Assembly (NCBI GenBank): GCA_963818505.1
Contig: CAWFSJ010000005.1
Coordinates: forward strand, 1,240,001 to 1,304,000
Direction: 5' to 3'
From: JADKAV01 sp963818505
Lineage (GTDB): Bacteria; Actinomycetota; Actinomycetes; S36-B12; UBA10799
DNA length: 64,000 bases
This document shows, piece after piece, positions 1 to 7,974 of the stretch. How positions within the stretch are numbered: position 1 is the first letter of the stretch; every line of letters starts with the position of its first letter. The position numbers and the translations under genes were made by a program. Below the pieces are notes generated by a model. The model did not search any database. It was not told the origin of the DNA and saw nothing but the letters and a program-made list of their open reading frames with translations.

Positions 1-83
1 GGTTCTGGGAACTTCGCAGCAACGCCGCGCGCAGGCGGGGACCTGCGTTGGCGGGTCGCGGGCCTGCCCCCGACACTGGAACT

Positions 84-563
84 ATGAGTATCTACGACTT
101 CAAAGTGTCCGCACGCGACGGTTCGCAGGTGGACCTGTCCGAGTACGAAGGCAAGCCACTGGTCATCGTCAACACCGCCAGCAAGTGCGGCCTGACCCCA
201 CAGTTCGAGGGCCTGGAAGCTCTGTACAAGGAGTACAAGGACCAGGGTTTGACGATCATCGGCTTCCCCTGCAACCAGTTCGCCAACCAGGACCCCGGCA
301 CCAACGAGGAGATCGCGGAGTTCTGCCAGGTCAACTACGGCGTGAGTTTCCCGATGATGGCCAAGATCGACGTCAACGGCGCCGACGCCGACCCGGTGTT
401 CAAGTGGCTGACTGCCGAGGCTCCAGGCTTCTTGGGCATGAAGGCCATCAAGTGGAACTTCACCAAGTTCCTGATCGGCCCGGACGGCGAGGTCGTTGAG
501 CGGTTCAGCCCCAAAGACGAGCCCGAGAAGATGCGCGAGGCGATCGAGAAAGTTCTGCCCTAA
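84..563 (+). CDS. gpx: Glutathione peroxidase family protein
   Basis: 159 aa thiol peroxidase of the GPx family, which reduces hydroperoxides in the cytoplasm, in bacteria usually with thioredoxin as donor. The peroxidatic Cys is Cys35 in NTASKCGLTPQ, followed by the FPCNQF motif (residues 61-66) and the WNFTKFL motif near residue 130; these supply the Cys, Gln and Trp/Asn of the active site. Cys, not selenocysteine, is present. The ATG at 84 is chosen over an upstream in-frame start at 48 because the family begins right before the YDFKV segment and because a GACACT box (72-77) ends 6 nt before it. Length is normal for bacterial GPx. glxK follows after 9 nt. Confidence 0.93.
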   Translation: MSIYDFKVSARDGSQVDLSEYEGKPLVIVNTASKCGLTPQFEGLEALYKEYKDQGLTIIGFPCNQFANQDPGTNEEIAEFCQVNYGVSFPMMAKIDVNGADADPVFKWLTAEAPGFLGMKAIKWNFTKFLIGPDGEVVERFSPKDEPEKMREAIEKVLP

Positions 564-566
564 CCT
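561..566 (+). promoter_or_regulatory. Leaderless -10 box of glycerate kinase
   Basis: TAACCT with a 6-nt gap (CACCAC) to the ATG at 573. It fits the TANNNT-N6-start pattern repeated across this window. It also contains the stop codon of the preceding gpx gene, so chance is harder to exclude here than elsewhere. Confidence 0.4.
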
Positions 567-572
567 CACCAC

Positions 573-1556
573 ATGCGAGTTGTGGTCTGTCCTGACAAGT
601 TCGCTGGCACCCTCAGTGCGGTCGAGGCTGCGCACGCGATCGCGCAAGGGTGGCGCGCGGCCAGACCCGACGACGAGGTGCGCCAGATCCCACTGGCCGA
701 CGGCGGGCCCGGTTTCGTGGACGTGCTGCACTCAAACCTCGGCGGTGAACTGCACACCGAACTGGTGCAGGATCCATTGGGCCGCCCTGTGCGAGCCGCA
801 TGGCTCGGGGTTGGGGACACCGCTTACATCGAAGCGGCACAAGCCAACGGCCTGGCGCTATTGGACGAGTCGGAACGCGACCCCTGGCGCACGAGCACTT
901 TCGGCGTGGGCCAGCTCATCGCCGTAGCGCGGGGTCACAAGATCGTGGTCGGGCTTGGCGGTTCAGGCACGAACGACGGCGGCCAGGGTGCGGTGGAAGC
1001 GTTGGACCGACCCGTGCCCGATCTGCTGCTGGCCACCGACGTGGACTCCCCGCTGCTCGGACCACAGGGGGCGACGTACGGTTTCGCCGTGCAGAAGGGT
1101 GCCCGGTCCGAGGACTTGCCCGGACTTGAGCAGCGGATGGCGCTATGGGCGGCCCAGGATCCGGTCCTGGCACAAGCCCCCGGCGCCGGTGCAGCGGGCG
1201 GGCTCGGTTTCGGGCTCATGCTGATGGGCGGGCGTCGTGTGTCGGGTATCGAGGTGGTCATGCAAGCGGTCGGTCTTGCACAGGCTTGTGCCGACGCGGA
1301 CCTGGTGATCACCGGTGAGGGGAAGTTCGATTGGCAATCCCTGCACGGCAAGGTGATCAGCGGGGTGCGCGCGGTCGCGCCGCAGCTGGTTGTGTTGGCA
1401 GGCGACGTCGCGCTTGACGATTCGCCGGTGGAGGCGTATTCGCTGATTGATGAGGTGGGCGGTGAGAGGGCGTTCGCCGACCCGGCCGGCGCGCTGTTCG
1501 AGCTGGCTCAACGCGTGGGCACCGCGCACACGTCGGTGCGGCCGAACCACTCGTAA
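573..1556 (+). CDS. glxK: Glycerate kinase (GlxK/GarK family)
   Basis: 327 aa glycerate kinase, which phosphorylates D-glycerate to 2-phosphoglycerate (or 3-PG, depending on subgroup). Family motifs are visible: PDKFAGTLSA at residues 7-16, PLADGGPGF near 40-48, GGSGTNDGGQGA near 130, GAAGGLGFGL near 205, and VITGEGKFDWQSLHGK near 245-260. A TAACCT hexamer at 561-566, which uses the gpx stop codon, ends exactly 6 nt before the ATG, so the gene may have its own leaderless promoter. Its last 49 nt overlap the convergent DCC-family gene. Confidence 0.93.
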   Translation: MRVVVCPDKFAGTLSAVEAAHAIAQGWRAARPDDEVRQIPLADGGPGFVDVLHSNLGGELHTELVQDPLGRPVRAAWLGVGDTAYIEAAQANGLALLDESERDPWRTSTFGVGQLIAVARGHKIVVGLGGSGTNDGGQGAVEALDRPVPDLLLATDVDSPLLGPQGATYGFAVQKGARSEDLPGLEQRMALWAAQDPVLAQAPGAGAAGGLGFGLMLMGGRRVSGIEVVMQAVGLAQACADADLVITGEGKFDWQSLHGKVISGVRAVAPQLVVLAGDVALDDSPVEAYSLIDEVGGERAFADPAGALFELAQRVGTAHTSVRPNHS

Positions 1557-1834
1557 CGGTTGGCCGCGACCCAGTCGTAGAGGGCATCGCGGACCGGTCG
1601 CGGGACGATGCGCAGGACGCGCAAGGCCGGCCACGGCTGGCGTAAGTGGCTCAGTAGTTGCAGCACCGCGGTGGACTTCGTGTACTCGACACCGTCGTCC
1701 ACCACCAGGACGCTGGCCTGATCGGCGTCGGGGTTTGCGACGTAGTCCAGCGCGCCCGGCTTTGCGTGGCGTTGCAGGAACCTGACTGTGCGGTTGCACA
1801 GCATGCAGTACCCGTCGAAGACAACCGTGACCAT
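1508..1834 (-). CDS. DCC family thiol-disulfide oxidoreductase-like protein (DUF393)
   Basis: 108 aa. The N-terminus FDGYCMLCNRTVRFL carries the D-x-x-C-x-L-C signature that names the DCC/DUF393 family of small thioredoxin-like proteins; the C-terminus has the usual VRDALYDWVAANRYEWFG segment. The family is predicted to be redox active, but its substrate is not established. The 3' end overlaps the end of glxK by 49 nt in convergent orientation. A GACAAT box sits 6 nt before the ATG. Confidence 0.88.
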   Translation of the reverse strand: MVTVVFDGYCMLCNRTVRFLQRHAKPGALDYVANPDADQASVLVVDDGVEYTKSTAVLQLLSHLRQPWPALRVLRIVPRPVRDALYDWVAANRYEWFGRTDVCAVPTR

Positions 1835-1861
1835 GTCTCGATTGTCCGTCCGAGTGCGGTG

Positions 1862-2473
1862 TCAGGCCAGTGGAGCTTCGGTGAAGGACACCGCGAAAGC
1901 GCGGCACCAGACGACAACACGCCAGTCCTGCGATGTGTCAACGCTGCTCGGTACGGCGTATTGCTGATCGCCCTTGTTCCCCTTCAACGCGCCAAGGTCC
2001 ACTGCTCCGGCGTCGCTGCCAATTGGCGCATCCGCCGGCACGAGGTAGACCAGCAGGTCCGGGCCGTTGTCGGTCTGGAAGTCCGTGAACGTCAACACTG
2101 TCCTTCCGTCGGTCTTGACCAGCGAGGCTGTGCCGCGCCCGGGATGGGAGGCCGCTTCGAACTGACCGGTCGCCAGGGTCGTGGCACCGGTCTGCACCGA
2201 GGCGACCTGCTCGTTCGCGGTGTTCGAGGTGACCAGCGGCAGACCCAGCCAGATCCCGGCCGCACCGGCGGTCACGACCAAGGGCACGCCCAGCCACGCC
2301 AGCAGATCGCGCCGTCGTCTCACGACCAGCACCAGCACCACCACCAGGACTGCGAAGAAGACGCTGGTCACGACGATTGCCTGGGTGTTGGAGTTGGCCA
2401 AACGGCCGAAGATCAGCACCCCCGCGAGGGTGGCTGCGACGACTGCGAGAGCAGCCAACAGTTTTGAGATCAC
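1862..2473 (-). CDS. DM13 domain membrane protein
   Basis: 203 aa from a GTG at 2473. Residues 1-80 hold an N-terminal hydrophobic helix, two further membrane helices and a short RRRR loop. The C-terminal part, from about GQFEAASHPGRGTASL onward, matches the DM13 domain (LVYLVPA, VDLGALKGNKGDQQY, VVVWCRAF), which is proposed to have a redox role through a conserved Cys. The open frame extends upstream to 2770, but that would overlap the DUF427 gene on the other strand and the added sequence is not domain-like, so I take the GTG next to the first hydrophobic helix. Start uncertain. Confidence 0.75.
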   Translation of the reverse strand: MISKLLAALAVVAATLAGVLIFGRLANSNTQAIVVTSVFFAVLVVVLVLVVRRRRDLLAWLGVPLVVTAGAAGIWLGLPLVTSNTANEQVASVQTGATTLATGQFEAASHPGRGTASLVKTDGRTVLTFTDFQTDNGPDLLVYLVPADAPIGSDAGAVDLGALKGNKGDQQYAVPSSVDTSQDWRVVVWCRAFAVSFTEAPLA

Positions 2474-2539
2474 ACGACGTATTCGGCAGAACAGGTGTTT
2501 CAGATTGCCTGACTTGTCATTCCGCGGGAGAGTGGTTGC

Positions 2540-3043
2540 ATGTGGGGTAGGCCCAGACCCGACCCAGTGGGTCCTGGTCAGGAGTCGGTGTGGGACTACC
2601 CACGCCCGCCTGCCGTTGCCCAGAGTGACGAAATCGTGCGAGTCATACACGCCGGTGTCCTGCTGGCCGAGAGCAAGCGGGCGTTGCGCGTTCTTGAGAC
2701 TTCCCACGCGCCGGCCTACTACATCCCCGCGACCGACGTGGACTGGTCTCACCTTCACGAAGTTCCGCATCGCACTGTCTGCGAGTACAAAGGAGTTGCC
2801 AGTTACGCCGACCTGCGACTACCGGGCGAAGTGCCGGTGCGCCAGGTGTGCTGGTGGTACCCGAAACCCGCGCCGGGCTACGAAACCCTTGTGAACGCGG
2901 TGTGTTTCTACCCGCAACGCGTGGATCACTGCGAAGTGGCCGGTGAGGTGGTGACACCGTTGGCGAGCAAGTTCTACGGTGACTGGCCGACCTCGAGGAT
3001 CGCTGGGCCGTACAAGGGAGCCCCCGGCACCGATTTCTGGTGA
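2540..3043 (+). CDS. DUF427 domain-containing protein
   Basis: 167 aa. The DUF427 core is recognisable: DEIVRVIHAGVLLAESKRALRVLETSHAPAYY in the middle (split across residues 30-62), YYIPATDVDW, CEYKGVASY and the final WYYP-like segment WWYPKPAPGY. The family is widespread in actinobacteria and has no firmly assigned biochemical role. A GAGAGT box (2528-2533) lies 6 nt before the ATG, consistent with leaderless transcription. It is divergent from the DM13 gene and is followed by a repeat cluster. Confidence 0.9.
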   Translation: MWGRPRPDPVGPGQESVWDYPRPPAVAQSDEIVRVIHAGVLLAESKRALRVLETSHAPAYYIPATDVDWSHLHEVPHRTVCEYKGVASYADLRLPGEVPVRQVCWWYPKPAPGYETLVNAVCFYPQRVDHCEVAGEVVTPLASKFYGDWPTSRIAGPYKGAPGTDFW

Positions 3044-3050
3044 CGAGCCC

Positions 3051-3120
3051 GCGTCCCCAAACCGCCCGGGCCCCCAAGCCGCCCGCGCCCCCAAGCCGCC
3101 CGCGCCCCAAGCCGCCCGCG
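3051..3120. repeat. GC-rich tandem repeat, about 17-bp period, 4 copies
   Basis: Four consecutive units of the form GCGCCCCCAAGCCGCCC, with small length and base differences, run from just after the DUF427 stop codon up to the first base of the 66-bp palindrome. A further partial unit (CGCGCCCCCAA) appears near 3223. No coding function is apparent. Confidence 0.85.
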
Positions 3121-3186
3121 TTAGAGGTTGTGCTGTTGGTTAGCGAAACAACGCGTGGATTCGCTAACCAACAGCACAACCTCTAA
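3121..3186. repeat. 66-bp dispersed palindrome, family 1, copy 1
   Basis: Perfect 27-bp inverted arms (3121-3147 and 3160-3186) around a 12-nt loop ACAACGCGTGGA. The arms begin TTAGAGGTTGTGCTGTTGG. The same 66-nt element recurs at 43210-43275 and 54078-54143, with differences almost only in the loop. It behaves like a repetitive extragenic palindrome: always intergenic, always the same length. As RNA it would form a very stable hairpin on either strand and could end transcription or protect mRNA ends. Confidence 0.95.
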
Positions 3187-3247
3187 CCAGGACCCTTGGC
3201 GGCCGCGATGAAGACCGAGTCCGCGCCCCCAAACTGGGGCTGCCCAA

Positions 3248-3264
3248 TTGTGCTGTTGGTTAGC
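3248..3264. repeat. Half copy of the family 1 palindrome, cut by a mobile-element remnant
   Basis: TTGTGCTGTTGGTTAGC repeats 17 bases of the left arm of the 66-bp palindrome, then stops exactly where the remnant starting TGTTCTGTCTAGGG begins. The loop and right arm are absent. The simplest reading is that an insertion sequence entered a second palindrome copy and the far side was later lost. Confidence 0.7.
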
Positions 3265-3417
3265 TGTTCTGTCTAGGGAGGTTGGTCACGGTTGCGGCGT
3301 GGTGGCGTGACATGGGTGAGGGTCTCCCGGTGTGGTGTGTAGCGACAAAACCGCACATCACACGAAGGAGACCCTCATGACCCACGCTAATGCCACGTTG
3401 ACCCCTCTGGCCAGGAA
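3265..3417 (+). mobile_element. Truncated 5' end of an IS481-like insertion sequence
   Basis: A good ribosome site (AAGGAG, 3366-3371) precedes an ATG at 3377 that starts MTHANATLTPLARN, which I recognise as the usual opening of IS481-family transposases. After about 14 codons the resemblance ends, and the next open sequence is an unrelated hydrophobic protein in another frame. The 5' leader (3317-3377) folds into a hairpin with 11-bp perfect outer arms (TGAGGGTCTCC) and a 9/10 inner stem, and the right arm covers the ribosome site. The element has lost almost all of its transposase. The family call rests on memory of the N-terminus only. Confidence 0.5.
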
Positions 3418-3426
3418 CAGCTGGCG

Positions 3427-3750
3427 TTGCTGCTCGTGGTCTGCGTCATCACGATGCTGCCGGTGTGGTTGCCCGTGCTCGCGACCACGTTGCTGGGTCA
3501 CAAAGCCGATGCGGTCCTGACGAAGCTGAACCACGTCGCTACGACCTACACGCACCAGATCAACGCCGGTCTCGCATTCTTCCTCACCGCGCTGTTGATC
3601 TATTCCGCCTTGAAATGTCGCCCGCCGTGCAAAACTACGGATCGTGATCTGGAAACGGTCCAAGTTCTACCGACTGTGGGTGGTCGGCGGGCTCGCGCTG
3701 ATCGTGTTCATCGTCGTGCGGGTGGGGTTGAACACCAAGCCCGGCGATGA
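3427..3750 (+). pseudogene. Hydrophobic membrane-protein fragment after the IS remnant
   Basis: The frame read from about 3403 encodes QLALLLVVCVITMLPVW, a small polar stretch, then LAFFLTALLIYSALK: two membrane helices. It loosely resembles the C-terminal end of GAP-family (Sap/DUF2910) transporters. No convincing start exists, since the only in-frame start near it is a TTG at 3427. After about 3620 the frame loses any membrane or domain character (CRPPCKTTDRDLE...). It may be the tail of a gene cut by the IS-related deletion, or, if one extra base lies near 3614, it could run into the next gene. Confidence 0.4.
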
Positions 3751-4603
3751 ACCCCCATACGTGACGTTCGGGGTCGCGATCGGTGTCTACCTGTTCGGGA
3801 TCATCGTCATGCAGGCCGTCAGCCTGGGCCGCACCGACCCCACCCCCGAAGTGCCTGTGACCCCGCACGGACAGCTGCCGAACACGACCGAGGGCATGCA
3901 GGCGATGCTCACCCTGCCGGGCGCGGACGGCCAGCGTTCCAAAGCCGGCGCCCAGCGTGCTCACCGCCAATCCATCGGCCTGTTCATCCCCACCGCGATG
4001 ATCGCGATCCTGCTGCCCCTGGGCGGCTACCTGTACATCTCCGGAACCGTGACCGGCGTATGGCAGCCGTTCGGGGAGACCGGCATCGGCATCCCGATCG
4101 CGGCGCTGCCCGGCTTGGCGATGGTGGTCGTGATGGCGCTGATGCTGCCGTTCAACATGAAGCGCGGGCGAGAGGCCGCCGACGACATCAACTCCGGGCT
4201 GGGGTTGAAGATCAGCGCGCTGCCGCAGTCCATCCTGCTGCCGCGCATCGGCACGGGCGGCATCGGTCACCACATCGTTGGCCCCACCACTATGGAGGGC
4301 ACGCGCTACGGTCGGCACGTCGTGGTCGATGCGTACTCGGGAAGTACAGCGGTGCTCGTCGGCGTCGCCACGCAGCCTTTCGAGGTCAAGGGTCAGGCCG
4401 GCGCCGTGCAGGCCGACGGGCAGGTGCCAGCGTGGGTCTCGGGGGTGCTGGCGCAGGTGCCGTCGGATCCGCGATGGCACAAGGTCAAGATCGCCGGCGG
4501 CCCGCAGGGGATCCGCGCGGATCGCAAGGGTTCAGCCTTGGATTCCGACTGGATGCTGGACCTGTGGCTTGCCGAAAGGCTGGCCGACGCCGCACAACCG
4601 TGA
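3644..4603 (+). CDS. Polytopic membrane protein of unknown function
   Basis: 319 aa from a GTG. Four membrane helices are visible (LWVVGGLALIVFIVVRVGL near residue 11, a second near 45-60, FIPTAMIAILLPLGGYLY near 115, and LPGLAMVVVMALMLPF near 150), followed by a soluble C-terminal part of about 150 residues ending DSDWMLDLWLAERLAD. I do not recognise the family. There is no clear ribosome site and the upstream sequence in this frame (NVARRAKLRI) looks protein-like, so the start may be incomplete or joined to the preceding fragment by a frameshift. An MFS gene follows 24 nt later. Confidence 0.6.
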   Translation: MIWKRSKFYRLWVVGGLALIVFIVVRVGLNTKPGDEPPYVTFGVAIGVYLFGIIVMQAVSLGRTDPTPEVPVTPHGQLPNTTEGMQAMLTLPGADGQRSKAGAQRAHRQSIGLFIPTAMIAILLPLGGYLYISGTVTGVWQPFGETGIGIPIAALPGLAMVVVMALMLPFNMKRGREAADDINSGLGLKISALPQSILLPRIGTGGIGHHIVGPTTMEGTRYGRHVVVDAYSGSTAVLVGVATQPFEVKGQAGAVQADGQVPAWVSGVLAQVPSDPRWHKVKIAGGPQGIRADRKGSALDSDWMLDLWLAERLADAAQP

Positions 4604-4627
4604 GCCTCAACCTGCCATCCTGAGCCG

Positions 4628-6211
4628 GTGACGAATCAGGAGAGTCCGGCCCGTGCAGGTGCCGTTCTGTGGACCTTGATCGCTGTGGCCGCGGTGGCCA
4701 ACCTGAACCTCTCGGTGGCCAATGTCGCCTTGCCGTCCATCGGCCGGGCCTTCGATGCCAGCCAGACCTCGCTGAACATGATCGCGGTCGGTTTCTCGCT
4801 GGGGCTCGCCGCTTCGGTTCTGTATCTGGGCGCGGTCGGCGACCACTACGGCCGCAAGCTGCTGCTCCTGCTCGGGACCGCGCTTTCGATCCCCGCGGCG
4901 ATCCTGGCTGCGGTGGCGTGGTCGGAGAATGTGCTCATCTTCAGCCGGGTGTTCGGAGGAGTGAGCGCGGGTATGGCGTTCCCGACGACGCTGGCGTTGA
5001 TCACCGCATTGTGGGCCGACGGTCCCGCGCGGACGGCAGCGATCGCAAAGTGGTCGGCCATCGGTGGCGGGCTCATGGTGCTCGGACCCCTTGCCGCAGG
5101 ATGGCTGCTCGAGCACTACTGGTGGGGTTCGGTGTTCCTGATCACGGTGCCGCTGGCCGCTGGCGCGTTCGTGCTCGCCTGGATGCTCATCCCTGCCCAC
5201 GTCAACGAGACCTCCGAGCCGGTGGATCACCGCGGCGGCGTCCTGTCCGTGGTCATGATCGCGGCGCTCGTGCTCGGGATCAACTTCGCGCCGGTCCCCG
5301 GCGGGTTGGCTTTGGCTCTCGGGTTCGGGGTGCTGGCAGTGGTCGCGGCGCTGTGGTTCGTCCGGCGCCAACGCCGGGCGCCCAACCCGCTTTATGACCT
5401 CGACGTGGCCAATCGGCGATTGTTCTGGGTGGCGGCTCTGGCCGGGATCATCGTCTTCGGAACGCTCATGGGAACGATGTACGTCGGTCAGCAGTTCATG
5501 CAGAACGTGCTGGGCTACGACACCTTGAGCGCGGGTGCGTCGGTGATCCCGATGTCGCTGGCGATGGTCGCTGTAGCAGGGTTGTCGGCCAGGATGGTCG
5601 GCAACATCGGCTCACGTTTGACACTGATCATCGGGTACGCCTGCTTCGTCGCGGGTTTCGTCGTGATGCTGATCCTGTGGGACGTGCAGACCTCCTACTG
5701 GGCGGTGGCGCTCGCCTACACGCTGGTGGGTCTGGGCGTCGGCTTCTGCGGGACGCCGGCTTCGCACTCCCTGACCGCCTCGGTGCCCGTACACAGGGCC
5801 GGCATGGCCTCGGCCACAGCGGACCTTCAGCGCGACCTCGGGGGTGCGGTCATGCAGTCGCTGTTGGGCGTGCTGCTCACCTTTGGTTACGCAGCGTCAA
5901 TGGCAGCGGCTATCGCCCAAGCTCCCAACAGCACCCAGATCAACGACACAACGGTCACCCAATTGCAGAAGTCCTACTCGGGTGCCGAGGAGATCGCGCA
6001 GCAATATCCGCAGTACTCTGACGCGATCACGAACGCGGCCAAAGAGGCCTTTTTACAGGGCGCGAACTGGGCATACGCCGCTGGCATCCTTGCCATCCTG
6101 GTCGGTGCACTCGTGACCTGGTTCATGTATCCGGGCAGGCAGGGGGAGCAGGAACTGCTCACCGAGTACCAGGCTGAGGACGCCGATTCGGTGGCGAGCA
6201 CGACTTCTTGA
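4628..6211 (+). CDS. MFS transporter, DHA2 (EmrB/QacA) type
   Basis: 527 aa from a GTG. About 14 hydrophobic helices are visible, the count typical of DHA2 drug:proton antiporters. Motif A is seen as GAVGDHYGRKLLL near residues 76-88, and the N-terminal helix has NLSVANVALPSIG, typical of the family. A long polar loop (about residues 435-485) precedes the last helix, followed by an acidic tail. Likely role: export of hydrophobic compounds across the cytoplasmic membrane; substrate not predictable. A CATCCT box ends 6 nt before the GTG. No TetR/MarR partner lies next to it. Confidence 0.9.
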   Translation: MTNQESPARAGAVLWTLIAVAAVANLNLSVANVALPSIGRAFDASQTSLNMIAVGFSLGLAASVLYLGAVGDHYGRKLLLLLGTALSIPAAILAAVAWSENVLIFSRVFGGVSAGMAFPTTLALITALWADGPARTAAIAKWSAIGGGLMVLGPLAAGWLLEHYWWGSVFLITVPLAAGAFVLAWMLIPAHVNETSEPVDHRGGVLSVVMIAALVLGINFAPVPGGLALALGFGVLAVVAALWFVRRQRRAPNPLYDLDVANRRLFWVAALAGIIVFGTLMGTMYVGQQFMQNVLGYDTLSAGASVIPMSLAMVAVAGLSARMVGNIGSRLTLIIGYACFVAGFVVMLILWDVQTSYWAVALAYTLVGLGVGFCGTPASHSLTASVPVHRAGMASATADLQRDLGGAVMQSLLGVLLTFGYAASMAAAIAQAPNSTQINDTTVTQLQKSYSGAEEIAQQYPQYSDAITNAAKEAFLQGANWAYAAGILAILVGALVTWFMYPGRQGEQELLTEYQAEDADSVASTTS

Positions 6212-6248
6212 AGTAAGCGCTGGGTGATCTTCGAAGCCTGGCAAATTC

Positions 6249-6254
6249 TACGAT
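6249..6254 (+). promoter_or_regulatory. Leaderless -10 box of GGDEF gene
   Basis: TACGAT ends 6 nt before the ATG at 6261, matching the window-wide leaderless pattern and supporting that start. Confidence 0.55.
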
Positions 6255-6260
6255 TGCGGC

Positions 6261-7886
6261 ATGGGTTGGCAATGGAGTGCTTATGGCATCGCGCTGCTGA
6301 TCGCTGCCTGCTTGCTGGTCGTTGCCCTGGTCATGGTGTGGCCCCGTCGGCGTGCCGTTGGGGGACGACCACTGATCGGTTTGCTGGCGGCGATGCTGAT
6401 CTGGACGGTGGCCTACGCGTTCGAAGCGATGGTGGTCAGCGTCCCAGCGAAGATCATGTTCGGAACGCTGGGATACCCGGGTGCGATGGCCGTCCCGGTG
6501 TTCTTCTTCCTCTTCGTGGTGGAGTACACGCAGAGTGAACGCTGGGCACCGAAGCCGCGCTGGGTGCTCTGGATAATCCCCGCGCTGTGCGTATTGTCCG
6601 CAGTCACCAATGCGTTCCACCACGAGTTGTGGACCGAGTTCATTCTGGAGCCCGGCAACATCTTGGAGTACAAGCACGGCCCGGTGTTCCTGCTGGTCAT
6701 CGGATACAGCTACGCATTGCTGGTCGGCAGCCTCGCGATCATGGTTGCGGCGTTCGCGCGCCACGATGCCAACTACCGGGCGCAGTTCGCTGCGGTTCTC
6801 GTCCTGGCCATGTTCCCGATCCTGGGTTCGGTGGCTTACGTCTTCGGTTTCAGCCCGTTCCCCGCGCAGGACCCTGCGCCCATCGCCTTCGCCATCACCG
6901 CTGTCGGGATGGCCTGGAGCCTGTTGCGGCAGGGGTTGTTGACGGTGGTCCCGATCGCGCAGGAGTCGGTTCTGCAGAACCTGCACGATGCCGTGCTCGT
7001 TCTGGACTCCACAGACCGTGTGGCGGTGGCCAACAAGGCCTTCTTCGCCTGGCTGGGCATTGAGACCGCGATCGTCGGCAAGCCCGTTCTGGAGGTGCTG
7101 GCGCCTTGGCCCGGCCTCGTGCGCGCGGTGTTCAGCGAGTTCGACGCGGAAGAGGTGCTGCTCGACCACCCATCGTGGCGCTACATCGACGTGCGGCGCT
7201 CGGTGGTCAAGGACGACCGCGGACGGGTGCGTGGCCGGGTACTGGTGTTGCGCGATATCAACGCGCTGCGGCTGGCCGAACTGGAGCTGCGCGACGCGAA
7301 CGAGAAGTTGACCGTGCAGTTGGTGACGATCCAGAACCTGCAGGACGGCTTGCGCGAACAAGCCCTGCGCGACCCGCTCACGGGTCTGTACAACCGTCGA
7401 TACCTCGAGGAGACGATGGGAAGGGAGTTGGCCCGTTCCCAGCGCGAGGACGCACCCTTGAGCTTCGTGATGATCGACCTCGACCACTTCAAGTACCTCA
7501 ACGACGAGCATGGGCACGCGGCCGGCGATCAGGTCCTTCGGTGGTTCGGTGATCTGCTTCTGGCCAAGTTGCGCCCCGGCGACATCGCCTGCAGGTATGG
7601 CGGTGAGGAGTTCGTGATCCTGATGCCCTCGGCGTCGCGCGAGGTGGCTTTGCAGCGCTGTGAGGACCTGCGGGTGGCTTTCACGAGCCTGGTCGCGAAC
7701 GCCTCGGGAAACCGCTATCCGAACGTCACTCTGTCGGCTGGCCTTGCGGTCTCGCCGCGGGACGCATCCACCACCAACGAGTTGCGCCGGTGCGCCGACG
7801 TGGCCATGTACGCGGCCAAGCGCGCGGGGCGCAACCAGGTGCGTGAGTACAGCCCCAGCATCCCAGCGAACACGGTGATCAGTTAG
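6261..7886 (+). CDS. Membrane diguanylate cyclase (7TM, PAS-like, GGDEF)
   Basis: 541 aa. Residues 1-230 form about seven membrane helices of the N-terminal 7TM sensor type found in some kinases and GGDEF proteins. A PAS-like segment follows (DAVLVLDSTDRVAVANKAFF, about 243-262). The C-terminal GGDEF domain has DPLTGLYNRRY near 373 and an intact active-site motif GGEEF at 447-451. RPGD at 438-441 lies exactly five residues before it, the arrangement of the product-inhibition I-site. It should make cyclic di-GMP from GTP under feedback control, in response to an unknown membrane signal. No EAL domain is present in the protein or nearby. Confidence 0.93.
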   Translation: MGWQWSAYGIALLIAACLLVVALVMVWPRRRAVGGRPLIGLLAAMLIWTVAYAFEAMVVSVPAKIMFGTLGYPGAMAVPVFFFLFVVEYTQSERWAPKPRWVLWIIPALCVLSAVTNAFHHELWTEFILEPGNILEYKHGPVFLLVIGYSYALLVGSLAIMVAAFARHDANYRAQFAAVLVLAMFPILGSVAYVFGFSPFPAQDPAPIAFAITAVGMAWSLLRQGLLTVVPIAQESVLQNLHDAVLVLDSTDRVAVANKAFFAWLGIETAIVGKPVLEVLAPWPGLVRAVFSEFDAEEVLLDHPSWRYIDVRRSVVKDDRGRVRGRVLVLRDINALRLAELELRDANEKLTVQLVTIQNLQDGLREQALRDPLTGLYNRRYLEETMGRELARSQREDAPLSFVMIDLDHFKYLNDEHGHAAGDQVLRWFGDLLLAKLRPGDIACRYGGEEFVILMPSASREVALQRCEDLRVAFTSLVANASGNRYPNVTLSAGLAVSPRDASTTNELRRCADVAMYAAKRAGRNQVREYSPSIPANTVIS

Positions 7887-7918
7887 GGGTTGGCAGGCCT
7901 GCGGGCTGCCCGGTCGGC

Positions 7919-7966
7919 GCTCTCGGTGAAGAACAGGCCTGTGGGAGGCGGGTTTGTCACCGAAAG
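7919..7966. terminator. Possible hairpin between convergent genes
   Basis: GCTCTCGGTGA at about 7918-7928 faces TCACCGAAAGG at 7956-7966, giving a roughly 10-bp stem with one mismatch and a 27-nt loop. The stem sequence resembles the outer arms of the family 2 palindromes (CTTTCGGTGA...TCACCGAAAG). It lies between the GGDEF gene and the convergent HisA-like gene, where a bidirectional terminator would be expected. No T-run follows. Confidence 0.35.
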
Positions 7967-7974
7967 GTGGGAGC

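Larger units (their letters stand above)
3044..3376. other. Gene-free repeat cluster
   Basis: This 333-bp gap holds, in order, the GC-rich tandem repeat, the full 66-bp palindrome, a short linker with a partial tandem unit, the half palindrome, and the left part of the IS-like remnant with its leader hairpin. No gene fits here. Confidence 0.8.

Noticed and set aside
3377..4603. One 408-aa membrane protein with two compensating frameshifts
   Set aside because: A -1 near 3413 and a +1 near 3614 would join the three frames, but the first 14 codons look like an IS481 transposase start, so fusion of unrelated pieces explains the junction better. The second shift remains possible.
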